Positions 1 to 12,374 of a stretch of DNA of 64,000 nucleotides are shown piece after piece. The position numbers were made by a program, and so were the translations under genes. This DNA comes from Trematomus loennbergii (Eukaryota > Chordata > Actinopteri > Perciformes > Nototheniidae). The stretch covers positions 298,501 through 362,500 of the forward strand of contig JAAOOA010000122.1 in the NCBI GenBank assembly GCA_012861695.1, written 5' to 3'. Position 1 is the stretch's first letter. Each line of letters begins with the position of its first letter. The notes beneath the pieces were generated by a model, which was not told the DNA's origin, did not search any database, and saw nothing but the letters and a program-made list of their open reading frames with translations.

Positions 1-129
1 CAGGTTTATCATTACTTTGAGAACAAAGATTATTAATTTAACCCTTTTAGAAGGGAAGATATGGTCATTTGTTCTGGGAATGTCATTTTCGAGCCTGAGA
101 CCTGAAAAACAGGCTCAGAGTGGAACAGG
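1..129. mobile_element. End of a TTAA-flanked foldback element (copy 1)
   Basis: The first 115 bases are nearly identical to the right end of the element at 7852-10094. They share the run from the CAGGTTTATCATTACTTTGAG block through AACAGGCTCAG. The copy ends at a TTAA (130-133) and continues off the left edge of the window. Confidence 0.75.
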
Positions 130-182
130 TTAAATGGTGAAGGCACTAGCAATTGGGGGATGGAGGGCTCTCAGGACATGAT

Positions 183-373
183 AGGGAGGCGTCTGGCGCA
201 GTGGATAAGTGCATTGGTGTTCGGATCAGGGGAGCACAGGTTCAAACCCCACTGCAGTCAGCATGTCGTTGTGTCCCTGAGACACTTCACCCCAAAGTGC
301 TCCTGTGGGGATTGCCCACAGTATTGAGTATGTAAGCTTTGGATAAAAGCGTCTAACAAGTGACATGTAATGA
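183..373 (+). mobile_element. tRNA-derived SINE
   Basis: The head resembles a tRNA, with an A-box-like TGGCGCAGTGGATAAGTGC and a B box GGTTCAAACCC (239-249). A tRNA-unrelated body follows, then the fish-SINE tail with TTGGATAAAAGCGTCTAACAA. A second copy is at 21754-21957. It is not a functional tRNA gene, because the acceptor and anticodon arms do not pair. Confidence 0.8.
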
Positions 374-504
374 TTCAAAAAGCTTTTGAATATTGAATAA
401 CAAACCAATGTGGTTTACTTGTTATCCACAGTTTAGCTGCTAAATGTTTTTTAGCAATGCTTTTCTTTGTGCTCCACATATCTAAATGTATAAAGTGTGT
501 TTTC

Positions 505-1725
505 ACCTCCGTTCCCTCCTGTTTGCTGCAGTATGGCAGCAGCGGTCAGGATGTAGTCCTGATGGTGTCCGCTGACCGGGCACAGGGTGTGGAGCTGCCT
601 ACTCTCAGCGGGGGGGAACTGAACGTGGAAACTGTGTTTCTCTGAGGGATCCTCCATGTAGTCTGAGAAGCCTTCTGAGGAAACAAGGTCAAACTATTTA
701 GGATAATACAAGGAACAATGTTTAGGCAGTAAATAGAATTTCAATTACATTTCTACTTAAATGTGCAAAAATATTAGAACATCAGTCTTTGTGGCATGCA
801 GGTAATCAACTGTTTAAGCTTTTACCATTAACATGTAGAATGAATGTTGCAAATTACTTGAAATTATAGCAACTACAATCTATTGTTTACCTCTATGCAT
901 TAGCCACAGAGGTAGTCCAGCTAGCATGCTAATTGCTAACGTTATATTATCGTTTTATCCCGGAGGGGAAAACTAGTTTCTAATCCTGAGAGAAACACCT
1001 CGCCTGAAACACACGATTAGTGCCATGAGTTAGTGAAGCAAATTACAGAACATTGCACACTTATTCACAAGTCAAAACGTGTTCATAGCGGGCATGGATG
1101 AGAATAGCTAGCTAGCTAGATGTTATTAGCCAGCTTGGACCTAACGTTAGCAAGTTCTACCATGGCTAGCTCGATCTACTGAGCAAATAAAAGTACATCT
1201 AAGACCAGTATTGTGCAGATTAAAACAGTGCAGTGCATGTATTTTATTTTACCTTGGTAGTCGTCCCGACATGACTTTGCCAGGTCTGCTAACTTTGCAG
1301 AGCCACAGAAACTGCATTCAGTAGAAGCTTCTGAATGTGGCGCTTCGCGTCCTCCGAGTCAATCGCCAGAAGCGCAGACACATCCTCATCCTCATCACTC
1401 CACCGCTCCAATTGATTTATTTAGTGTTGCTATAATAACTGCTTTCACAAAAGGAATCTCTTCGTGTGTGCTGCGAAGCGAGGAAATACAATGGCCGCTT
1501 ACAACAAAAAATTCTGAGTCAAACGGGCGTGGTTTGCATTCCGCACAGCCAATCAGACGTACGAACTACTTTCTCCAGCAGGGCCTGAAAAGCGGTCTGA
1601 AGAACTAAGTTGAGCTACTTTAGTTCCTGGGGCTTTTTGGTGTGAACGCAAATATATCGTAGTTCTGATGAACTATTGTGGGAAAAGTACACCAAAGTAC
1701 TCCGGTGTGAACGCACTATAGTTGC
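505..1725 (-). mobile_element. Fragmentary DNA transposon with exon-like remnants
   Basis: The right end (about 1611-1720) carries GTTCACACC-type repeats and a TTTTCCCAC motif that recur at both ends of the element at 61727-62368. The two copies also share internal sequence (a GGAGCGGTGGAG block and CTTCTACTGAA). On the minus strand, two exon-like pieces can be read. One has ECSFCGSAKLADLAKSC before an AAG|GTAAAA donor near 1251. The other follows a TTTCCTCAG acceptor near 680 and reads GFSDYMEDPSEKHSF. An upstream stop breaks the first. I do not recognise the protein. The left boundary was not found. Confidence 0.4.
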
Positions 1726-2404
1726 ATAATGAGACAGTGATGCACAATTTCAGCTAATGTTGTCACATGATTCTGACATAGCTACAGTTCAAGGGTCCAT
1801 CGTCCATTAACAATAAGTAGAATAGCTAAGAACATTTATTTTGCTGTTTAATCTTTTTTATAGAGAACGACTACTCTATTTCTATGTTAGTTCAATACAT
1901 TTTAGCAAAAAATCCTATGCTGTCATATATTTAATAGGGAAAGACGGGTTCTTTACAGTATCTGGTGTGTTCAAATGAAGTGTTTTCTACAACTAAACCA
2001 GTCTATTATTTCAATGTGTTCGCTGGTTTGTTGACTAAGGAAGAGTTCTTCACATTTGGCTCACAGATTGTGCCTTTAAACCTCTTTTATGCGACTGACA
2101 GGCAGTCAATGAGGCTCTCAGTGAGTGGTATCAGCCACTCAGTTTGTAACTAAGCAGGCAGATGATGCTTTTTGCTCCCATTGTCAGTGACACACACCTA
2201 CACATTTACCGTCTTGTCTCACTGCACAAAGCACATCAAGGCGCAGGAGGTCCGCCTCTCTTTCTTCAGCCATTTTCCATCCTCTCTTTCATTACTGTCC
2301 TCTCAGACTGAGACACTTTCACTCTGCCAGAGCAAAACACACAGGAGCAGAAAGACGCCCACTAACACTCCCAACCATGGCTAATGTGACAGGCTGCTAT
2401 TATT

Positions 2405-2600
<196 letters not shown>

Positions 2601-3384
2601 CACACTTCCATGCACACATAAGAATTCACCAATGGAGACACAATCTCCCTCACACACTCACAGTGAACTCCCCAGCGGCTCTCAAAGCTTTGAACACATG
2701 CTTTCACTCCAGTTGATAATGTGACAAGAAGGTGATGGGAGCCCCTCTCAGCTCGGCCTTCTATACTGGGCTGCTCATTGTCTACTGGATATTTGGACAG
2801 CCTACAATACAAATGCACTAGCTGGTTGTAGTTGTTGTAATTTATACAATGTCAACAACTTACGCACACATCATACTTTTGCATGCAAGAGGTGCATACT
2901 GTGTGTGTATTGTTAGTTGCCAATGCGGTGAAAAAAACATTTCAAACATTTCCTATTGCATGTAACAATGAAAACAATTGAATTAGGATTTAAGGATATG
3001 AGTCTTCTTCGTTTGAAGAAATCTCCACTGGTTGCCGGTGCAGTATGTGTTTTCCACTTGATAATAGTAGCTTGAATCAGGATGTTCAGCGATCAGGAGT
3101 CTGAAATTAGGATCGATCAGGCTGGTTTAAAGGGTGGGGTGGACGCTCGCCCATGAACTGTTAGCGCCGTGTTATGCATGCCCACAGCACCTCGCGGAAA
3201 CGCGCACAGCGTAAAGCAAATACTTTCGTTGATCTGTTCGGCAAAGTTAGGTTGGAAACTATATCATTTCCTTTTGGCATGCATAACACGGCATAAACCG
3301 GAGCCCTGCTGCGGGGAAACTTTTGGAAAATATTCGGTCAACGCGGCCTCTGGTTTTGAGTTTTGAGATTTGAGTATGCATGTC

Positions 3385-3925
3385 ACACACAAGGATGGAA
3401 TTGGTCAAAATGATTACATTAATAACCAATTCAAACCTTAAAGGATATAGTTGAAAACTATAAACACACCTAAAAACACACTTTTTAACATTTGAGTGTG
3501 ACTTCATTGGACTTCAAACGATTAAAATAATTGGAAATAACCTTACAAATAAACATCTTTCTTGATTCTGTGTCCTTGAATACTGAACCAACCAAATCAC
3601 ATAAATTAAATTCATTTGTCTCAGGGGACCTTACCGAACACACCGTCTATCATCTTAGGGACTATTTCTTCAGAAGAAAGTAGTTCAAAAGAAGAATAAC
3701 ATCATCTTTCATTGTAAATTCAACAAATGTATATTTTCTACTTTCTTGGTTATGTCTTTTAATTTATATTGTATAATGCCATGTCTTCTTTTGCTGCTGC
3801 AACACACAAATGTCCCAAATTGGGATCAATAAAGTACTTTCTTATCTCATCTCGTATCTTATCTTAATGATCTGATTGGATGGATACAACAAAAGGGAAA
3901 GGAGAACATGTGTGTAATCTGCCTT
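3385..3925. repeat. Local direct duplication, copy A (with LINE-tail insertion)
   Basis: It shares GGATGGAATTGGTC, AATAATTGGAAATAACCTTA, GTCTCAGGGGAC, AGGGACTATTTCTTCAG and GGGAAAGGAGAACAT, in the same order, with 4222-4695. Copy A carries about 155 extra bases between GAATAACATC and ATCTTAATGATCTG, so that piece was inserted after the duplication. Confidence 0.75.
3703..3862 (+). mobile_element. LINE 3'-end fragment (L2/CR1-like)
   Basis: It ends in CCCAAATTGGGATCAATAAAG followed by a degenerate (ATCTT)n run, the usual 3' terminus of fish L2/CR1-type retroposons. It is absent from the duplicated copy at 4615-4640, which acts as an empty site. Confidence 0.55.
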
Positions 3926-4221
3926 CATATTATTGCATTTGCACTCAGCAGACGTTAGCATGCTAACACTCTAAGCTAAGATATAAACAAACATAACCTG
4001 CTAACTATTAGACTTGTCACTTGGCCTGTTTATCTGCAACGTTAGCATTTAGCTCAAAGCCTTGCTATGCTAATGTGTGTCCTTATACAGGCTAGCATGG
4101 CTGGTATACTAACAGTGGATATTGTGCAATATAGCCTATCGTTTTTGCATTGGAGAAAGATATATGATGAGCTTTTTCACCATTGCAAACCTTTTTGAGA
4201 TAAAAAAAAAGTATGTGTATC

Positions 4222-4695
4222 GGACACAGGGATGGAATTGGTCCAAATTATTACATTTATCAGAATCAGAATCAGAATAACCAAAACCCTCAAATCCTTA
4301 CCCTCTCTCCGCTACTATACATGTGCTAACCCTAACAAAAAAAATGTATTCCATTGTTTGTTTATTGTGTAGAAAAAGAAAGATATTTAGCGCCCGCCGA
4401 CACAACTGTGACTTTTTAATGTTAAACCATCGGGCTTCAAACTATTAGAATAATTGGAAATAACCTTATAAACATCTTTCTTGGTTCAACCGTTCAGTGT
4501 CCCTGAATAATTAATAAATAAATACAATTTGATTCATATAGCCCAATCACACAAATGAAACGTTTGTCTCAGGGGACGTTTTAGGGACTATTTCTTCAGC
4601 AGAAAGTAGTTCCAAAGAAGCATAACATCTTAATGATCTGATGGGATGGACACAACAAGAGGGAAAGGAGAACATATGTGTGTAATCTGGGTGAA
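4222..4695. repeat. Local direct duplication, copy B (empty site)
   Basis: This is the diverged partner of 3385-3925, about 840 bp away. It lacks the LINE tail but has small AT-rich insertions of its own (TCAGAATCAGAATCAGAATA near 4260; AATTAATAAATAAATA near 4508). Confidence 0.75.
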
Positions 4696-5589
4696 CTGAC
4701 CCTTTAAATGACTCGACTTGTTTCAGTGAACATAGTAGCACGGTGAAAGCTCTACATCATGTCTGTGTGACAGAGCGCTTCACTTCTGACGGTCATTACA
4801 GCTTCATCTGTGTGACTGCAGGCATATTGAAGTAAATCAGATGTTCCGGGGCTGACCTCCGCTGCCCTGACCTTCACCTGCTTCTCTGACCACAGGCTTT
4901 AAATCAAACCGCTGCTCCCCATCACAATGCTGGCCGTAGGTCTTAAGAAAGGCCAGCACGCCCATTCACCATGCAGGACCGTGGGCCATGAGAAAGGACA
5001 GCGCAGCCAGGTCAGCCGGGCTCTTTGTAGGATCGCAGCTAATGGCACAGCAAGCACTAAACGCACAAATACTGCCATTTACTGGGAGGAGCCTGAGAAT
5101 GGAAGAAAAACACACAATGGATTTAAAGAAACATACAAAGCAACGCCTCCTTAATCAGGATGTAGACTTAACGTGTTGTGAATGATGTCTTCACTTGGTC
5201 ACATGATATATATTGATTTGTAGTCAAATACACAGGGATCATTAGATTTGCCAAGGCCGAATGGGTGACTTAAGTAAAACATAAACGTCTCCAAGTACCA
5301 CCTCATTAAAATAACTAAATTAAAACATACCAAATATTTCTACCACACATTATATGTATGCCATTTCTATAATCTTGGCTTTTTTTGGAGAAACTCATGC
5401 AATCTTTGACAAGAGGCCACAAAATACATGCTAAGGGTTCAATGCTACGTTTGTTTGCTAATTTCCGACAGTAACACTTTAATATTAAAATAAATGTTAA
5501 ATACATGGGGAGCAGGTTGTATGTTAATGATGAAATCTCACAAAGTCAAACCTCCTGATATAAAGTGGACATTCATCAGGCAGGAACTA

Positions 5590-5665
5590 GCATTCAAGGT
5601 TCAAGGTTCAAGGTTTGTATTTTGTCATACGAACATAGCTACCTATCACAAGTTAGTCCTGCTAA
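5590..5665 (+). mobile_element. LINE/SINE tail fragment
   Basis: Tandem AAGGTTC units followed by TTTGTATTTTGTCATA, a common fish retroposon 3'-end signature. There is no associated reading frame. Confidence 0.4.
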
Positions 5666-5669
5666 GGGT

Positions 5670-6780
5670 GGCTGAATCTCACTTGGAACACTTGACGAGG
5701 AAACCTCACAAAAAACTAGATTTAGGATTAGAAAACAAGAAGGTTCTTACATGAGGACCAATTTTAGGACTTTTTGCAGTAGAGTAGATTTATGTTTGTA
5801 CATTTTTCAAAAGTCAACTGTTCTCAGTTTGGGAGGATTATTTAGATTGCCTAGGCTAGGGCCTGTGTCCATACAGCCTGTTTTTCTGGATCTGTTTGTG
5901 CTACTTTATACTTGTTTAAAATATGTTTTCACTGCTTTAACTAACTACAACTAAAGATGCTTGCTCTCACACTTTGCATCAATGAGCTTGTCACCCTTCA
6001 ATGATAAAAGTACAAAACACACCGGCAGCAACATCCAGGGTCCGCTGGCCAAGAAATTACATTTAGGTCTTTGTACGTTTTCGTCTGGCAGACATGGCCA
6101 AAAAACAATCTTCTTTACCAAATTCTACAGCCAACTGGCAGTTTTCGGAAAAGTCTAAATATGAACAACTCAAAACGCTCGGCTTGGCCGCACAAAAGCA
6201 GAAAACGCTGGTTCCCATTGGAATCAATACAAAAAAGAAAATGCTATGTGGACGCAGGCCCTGACACAACTGCAGATAAACCCTCATGAGCACCAGAGCC
6301 CTGATCAATGCTTACAGGAATCACCTTCTAAGACCATGACCTGCTCAGACATGGAACATGGTTTTCATTCTTTCCAAACCAAATCTTTTGAAGTCAAAGA
6401 CAAGAGCAAAAATGTGAAACCGACAAGCACAAACTTGATGAAAACTAAAGATCCACTTCATGAGAATAAACTTACAAAAATAATATCACGTTGTAGACAT
6501 TCCTCAAGTTATATGATCCAATGTCACCATCATCTATACTACTTACATATAGTGATGCATACATATTCATCGGCTCTGCGTTCTCTCTTCTTCTGTGGTG
6601 TCATACACTTACACACATGAATATGGTCTAAATTCTCTCTTGTGTTTCACTGCAGAACATTTTGATACAAACAGATCCGGGTTCACCAGGTGCCGGTCCT
6701 GCTAAGCCCTACTCGTCTCAGCCTTTCTCTCAGTCTATGAATATTCATACTGTTGATTCACTAAGACTTTCATTTGTTTT
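5670..6780. other. No supported feature
   Basis: AT-rich unique-looking sequence. The small ORFs lack domains and splice context. Confidence 0.6.
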
Positions 6781-6783
6781 CTT

Positions 6784-6949
<166 letters not shown>

Positions 6950-7309
6950 CCCTGGTGACCGGACATCTCCTTCATAAAACTAATAATAAGGCGTAATAAT
7001 CGGGCGTGTAGAATTTGCTATAAGTCAGTGAGTAAAAGATAGAGGAGGTGTCTCTTTTGTTGTGTTTTTTTTTGTGAACCAAAAAAAAAGACTCCAGCTC
7101 AAATCTTCTGTGCTCACAGAAAAAGGGTCTACTCTATAGTATACTCTCACGTAGTGACTTCTATTCAAATAGAAAGATAGTTTTCCTTCGCTGAAGTTAT
7201 GGTATATCTGCCACTATGGTTTCCTGCATGTTCTCCAATGACGTGGATGTAAAGTACATTTTCTGGGGAACCTTGACAACATGATATGGGGATTTTTGCA
7301 GAATCACTA

Positions 7310-7610
7310 CTGTCTGTTTTGATCACTTCATGGCAAAAGCGCTGAGTTAAAGGCGGCTAGTGTTTGCTGTGATGTTGTTTAGTAATCTCATTCAGCCACT
7401 TGATAGCGACGCCCTTTGATGTAAGTCAAATCTTCAAAGGTTCAGCAGTGGGGTATTTACTGACACATTTGATGTCGTAGTACAAAAAATGAAAGTCTCT
7501 TCGGCTTGTGCTAACAACTAACACATTAAAAAAACATTGATTGAATTGTTAAATGCTAACTAATTTCCGGGTTAAGGACTTATTCCTGCACCACTCTGTT
7601 TAGATAATAT
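7310..7610. repeat. Dispersed repeat family R1, copy 1
   Basis: It shares CAGTGGGGTATTTACTGA, the GCTTGTGCTAAC-type segment, the TTTCCGGGTTAAGGACT-type segment and TTCTGCACCA with 57290-57590. Part of it also matches 25872-25970. No coding capacity is visible; the class is unknown. Confidence 0.55.
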
Positions 7611-7851
7611 TGTGACCGATCTTGTAATGATGATGTATTTGGTTGTACATATACAAATAATGACAGATCTCCACAAACCGTGCCAATCAAGGTGTTAAGT
7701 GAACATCATTTTCAACAACTTCATATTTACATGTGTGTATTCCCTGCAATGACAAATCAAGGAAGTACTCACAACTTAGTAGACACAGGTTGATCTAAAA
7801 TAATGCACCCTTATCATGCACTGAACAAACTGAAACATTGACTTTGATTAA

Positions 7852-10094
7852 CCTGTTTAGCCCTGAGCCTGTTTTTCAGGTCTCAGGCTCGAAAATGACA
7901 TTCCCAGAACAAATGACCATATCTTCCCTTCTAAAAGGGTTAAATTAATAATCTTTTTTCTCAAAGTAATGATAAACCTGTGAGTTGGATGTAGAAGAGT
8001 CAGAATCAATATAGATGTTTTTTATTTTAAAGAAAATTCAGATTGAACATAGTAAAAAACTGTAAATGATAGTGTCCGTCCAAAACATCTTTTTTACTTA
8101 TAGTGAAAACTACCCTTGGATGATGGTAAGGTAGACTAAAAGCTTTAGGAATCCAAAGTACAACATATAATAAGTACCCTGTATCAAGATTGATGCAAAA
8201 CAAGTGACATTTGACCTTTTAGAGAGGTTTAGCAAAATAAACTCCACCTCTGAGGTGATTTGGGTGGAAATGGGGGTTTTACCGTTTCTCTGGAACCCAT
8301 TGGTCGATTTTGGTGATTGACATCTCTTTCTGACGGTTAGAGCCAATAGAATCGAAGGGGAATTTCCCCACACACACATGGTAAAAGAAAAAAGGTGAGG
8401 GCTTCGCGCATGCAGTTTTGCATCAGAGCGAACCTATCTCTCGCTCTGACATCTGGAAACGGAAAAGCAGTTTTATTGCTTATGGATTATCAGAAATCAT
8501 TTCAAAGGGACACAGACACATTGGATTAACCTATGGATTAACTTCAGCAGCATTTTTATTGTTTTAATGCCATTGAAGACCACTTTTGACCAGACTACGA
8601 CACAGGTAAGCCATGTTAGCGTTTTTAGCTACCTAGCGCCACATGTTTTGATGTCTGTTTTTGTTTATAAAGTCGCGAGTTCGTATCATAGAGTGATAAT
8701 GTATGTACCCATCGATTCTGTGTCACCTCACGATCAGATCGATGTGTTGGATGTGCAGAAAAGATAAATAATAAGGTTTTATGAGTGAATTTCGGTGCAG
8801 TAATCTGTTAGCATTTTTCGCTCGTTGCTAATTCAGAGGCTCAGCGTTAGCATTGTGAGTTTTTTTTTGAAAAAAAAATAAAAATGAACTGTTAGATGAG
8901 TTTTCTTCCCGTTACATGGATATAAAACATTCATAGTTTATTAAATAAACATGCCCTCAGACACTGTTTCCTGCAAGATGTTACGGGAGGGCCCCGGTAC
9001 CGGGGTCTCTCGGGCTTAACCTGTTAAGCCCGAGAGACCCCGGATCTAACTGATCATTTTTTTTTTTTTTTCAAAAAACCCCCACAATGCTAGCGCTGAG
9101 CCTCTGAATTAGCAACGAGCGAAAAATGCTAACAGATTACTGCACCGAAAATCACTCACTAAAACCTTATTATTTATCTTTTCTCCACATCCATGACATC
9201 GTTTCACATCGTGAGGTGACACAGGATCGAAGGGTACCCTCATTATCACTCAATTATACGAAATTGCGACGTTATAAACAAAAACAGACATCAAAACATG
9301 TGGCGCTAGGTAGCTAAAAATGCTAACATGGTTACCTTGTCTCTGTAGTCTGCTCCAAAGTGGTCTTCAATGGCATTAAAACGAAAAAACGCTGCTGAAG
9401 TCCATAGGTTAATCCAATGTGTCTGTGTCCTTTTGAAATGATTTCTGATAATCCATAAGCAATAAGACTGCCAATAAGATTGCTTTTCCGTTTCTAGATG
9501 TCAGAGCGAGAGATAGCTTCACTCTCATGCAAAACTACATGCACAAAGCCCCCACCTTTTTGTTTTACAACGTGTGTGGGGGAATCCCCCTTCGATTCTA
9601 TTGGCTCTAACGGTCAGAAAGAGGTGTCAACCATCAACATCGACAAAGGGGGGCCAGAGATATGGGAAAAAAAACATTTCCACCCAAATCACTTCAGAGG
9701 TGGAGTTTTTTTGTCTAAACCTCTCTAAAAAGGTCAAATGTCACTTGTTTTGCATCAATCTTGATACAGGGTACTTATTATATGTTGTACTTTGGTTTCC
9801 TAAAGCTTTAGTCTACCTTACCATCATCCAAGGGTAGTTTTCACTATAAGTAAAAAAGAATTTGTGGACGGACACTATAATTTACAGTTTTTTACTATGT
9901 AAAATCTGAATTTTCTTTAAAATAAAAAACATCCATATTGTTCTGACTTTTCTACATCCAACTCACAGGTTTATCATTACTTTGAGAAAAAAGATTATTA
10001 ATTTAACCCTTTTAGAAGGGAAGATATGGTCATTTGTTCTGGGAATGGCATTTTCGAGCCTGATACCTGAAAAACAGGCTCAGGGCTTAATAGG
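7852..10094. mobile_element. 2.2-kb foldback (mirror-image) element flanked by TTAA
   Basis: Almost the whole element is an inverted repeat. The left arm (7852-9019) and right arm (9022-10094) pair around a two-base centre in CGGGCTTAAC-CT-GTTAAGCCCG. The ends read CCTGTTTAGCCCTGAGCC and its imperfect complement, and TTAA flanks both sides (7848-7851, 10095-10098). TTAA targets are typical of piggyBac-type elements, but no transposase is visible, so it is non-autonomous. The left arm has about 100 extra bases near 8895-9000. Mirrored ORFs in the two arms (8110-8379 minus, 9574-9837 plus) are the same sequence. Confidence 0.8.
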
Positions 10095-10102
10095 TTAACA
10101 GG

Positions 10103-10290
10103 TTAAATGTATTATGTCAACAAATGACATATATTTGCATTAGGTTAGTTGAAAGTAATAATATTAAGTTGAACCTAATATTTTGTATTTAAACTTTATA
10201 TTATTGCTTTCAAATAACCTAATACAGTTATGTGAAATCTGTTGACATTATACATTTAATTAAAGTCAAAGTTTCAGTTTTCAGTGTGCC
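10103..10290. mobile_element. AT-rich hairpin MITE (family M1)
   Basis: Inverted arms TTAAATGTATTATGTCAACA and its complement near 10262 flank a core with ATTAGGTTAGTTGAAAGTAAT and its complement. Copies or parts recur at 19690-19870, 35195-35310 and 63755-63970. Confidence 0.65.
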
Positions 10291-10846
10291 ATTGTCTTTG
10301 GATAGGGTAATATCTAACTTCCCAAATGTAGGTTTTGGAAACTCATACTTGGTTGGAAATCTTTGATAAATCAATTGCAAAGAATATAATCAAAAGACAA
10401 AAATAACCCAGCGACAACGTGTTTTCCCTGTTCTGGTATAGAATAATGATTTTCTCTGTCTAGCATAAAGGGGCTTACCACCTGCATGTAGTTTTAAAAC
10501 CCTGATTTAGAATGAGAATTATTGAGCATTGAAACTTTTGAACAAATCCATTTTCAGAATTCAGACGTATTGTTGAAGTTTCAGTGTTGAAAACCTTTTT
10601 ATTTATCTGTACTGCCTGTCACCGTTGACATCTGGGGGTGTTTTCCGTGGGGTGTGATGGAGTGAGACAGGAATGGATCAGAGATCAGTTTTGGTTTCCT
10701 CCTGCAGCTCCTGAAGAGGAAGCCGAGACTCCTCTGACCTGCACAGCTGAGTTAACTGCAGTAATCTGCTGGCTTCATATTGACTCGCTGGTAATTGGTC
10801 TGCGCGCTTAATGAGCTTAGTTTACACGAATAGCACAGATAAGTCT

Positions 10847-10867
10847 GGGGGGGGGGGGGGGGGGGGG
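10847..10867. repeat. Poly-G run (21 G)
   Basis: Twenty-one consecutive G. The true length is likely uncertain in any assembly. It can form a G-quadruplex. Confidence 0.9.
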
Positions 10868-11674
10868 TATTTAAGCCCCCTGTCAATATGGAAGCTAACT
10901 CAGCCGACTGAGCTATCAGATGCACAGAAGCCAACCCATTAATTATACCATCATTACCAGATTATACCAGTTTGGTCAAAGACGTCCTCAGGGATGTTTT
11001 AGGGGGGAAAGCTGTTTGTATTTTTGAGGCTGTGAGAGGATTACACAGCAACTGATGACGTTTATTAAATTGCATCAGTACCTCATGAAAATCATTAATA
11101 TGTATGGTTTACATATTATATGTGGAAGTGCAGAGGTGCAAACAATTGGGATTTCCATTATTAAATTAAGTGCATCACGGCAATCAAGAACATCTCGTTA
11201 ACAGCTGTTACATTTTGGTCAAAATATGCCACTTTTATTAAGATATGATGGTAGAATTCTAAATCACAAAAGCTTTTAAAAATATCGAATTAATTAATCT
11301 AAAGAGTTATTTCATGAGGAAAGCCATAATGTTTGCAAAGCATGTTTTTCTATTTTTAATGCATTGAATTTAGGTCTTGAAAAGCATTAGCACTATGAAG
11401 CCAATATTTATTTATTTGTATTTATGTATGTATTTAATTTTTTTTTTTTTATTACGTTTTTTTTGAAGATAATCTTTTGACCACCAGTGCCTTTATTGGA
11501 GAGACATAGTTGAAAGGGGGCAGGGGGAATGACTTGGTGAATGATCTTTGGGATTTTTATTTCACCCGGATCAATTTTTTAGTTCTTGGTTGCAGTCATA
11601 CCATTTTAGTCTTTTATGCAGGAGTGCTTTATTTGTAACCTCATTTCCACGACTGGTCGTCACAGCTCCCTCCC

Positions 11675-11713
11675 TCCTCCTCCTCCTCCTCCTCCTCCTC
11701 CTCCTCCTCCTCA
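11675..11713. repeat. (TCC)n microsatellite
   Basis: A run of about 12 TCC triplets. The Arg-rich minus-strand ORF over it is an artefact. Confidence 0.95.
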
Positions 11714-12374
11714 AACACTGAGAGTATGAACAGGTCAGCATACGCCCCCATCTATCAGCGCTCTGAGCCTCCAGCCGCTGCACCCTGAGAGATACAACCC
11801 TCCCCCCCCCACTTCTAAACACACCACCACCTCTACCACCATCAGCTTTGGGTCACCCCAGTCCATGCACACACATAATCACACACTCACCCTCCATGAC
11901 TCGGCCATGTGGTCACCTCCAACCAGCCCTGGCCCCTCTCAGCTCATAGATCACTGCTGACACATCAGTAATTGAGCTGGGATAGATAAGAGACAGCAGA
12001 CAAGACCCCGGGTCCTGACACCGCTGAAAGCCAAGAACAAACAGTGAGCGTCCCTCTCTGTCCCCTCCGTGTCTCCATCTGTCCAGAGCCCAGGACTTTG
12101 GTCTGAGCTGCAGGCCTGAGAGGTGGTGCTCCAGTGAGACGTCACACCTGCTGGGGACAGATACCAGTCAGACAGCAAGACTAAACACATCAGAGGGGGT
12201 CCTTCACTGCACCTGATAATACAGGCTGCTGTGATGTCATCATGTCTCCCCACAGCTTAGCCCTATATTGTTCTTCTGTCTTATGTTAGAGTATTGACAA
12301 ATTGATTGGAGTGCTACCTCTGACACATGCATTATAAATCCTTAAGAGTTATTTTTTAACATTGTAATAAGTAG

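Larger units (their letters stand above)
10300..12370. other. Intergenic, no gene seen
   Basis: Apart from the G and TCC runs listed separately, nothing coding is supported. A GC-richer stretch at 11800-12250 shows no codon bias or domain. Confidence 0.6.

Noticed and set aside
239..249. tRNA gene suggested by a B-box sequence (also 21807-21817)
   Set aside because: The surrounding sequence cannot fold into a tRNA cloverleaf and continues into a SINE body and tail.
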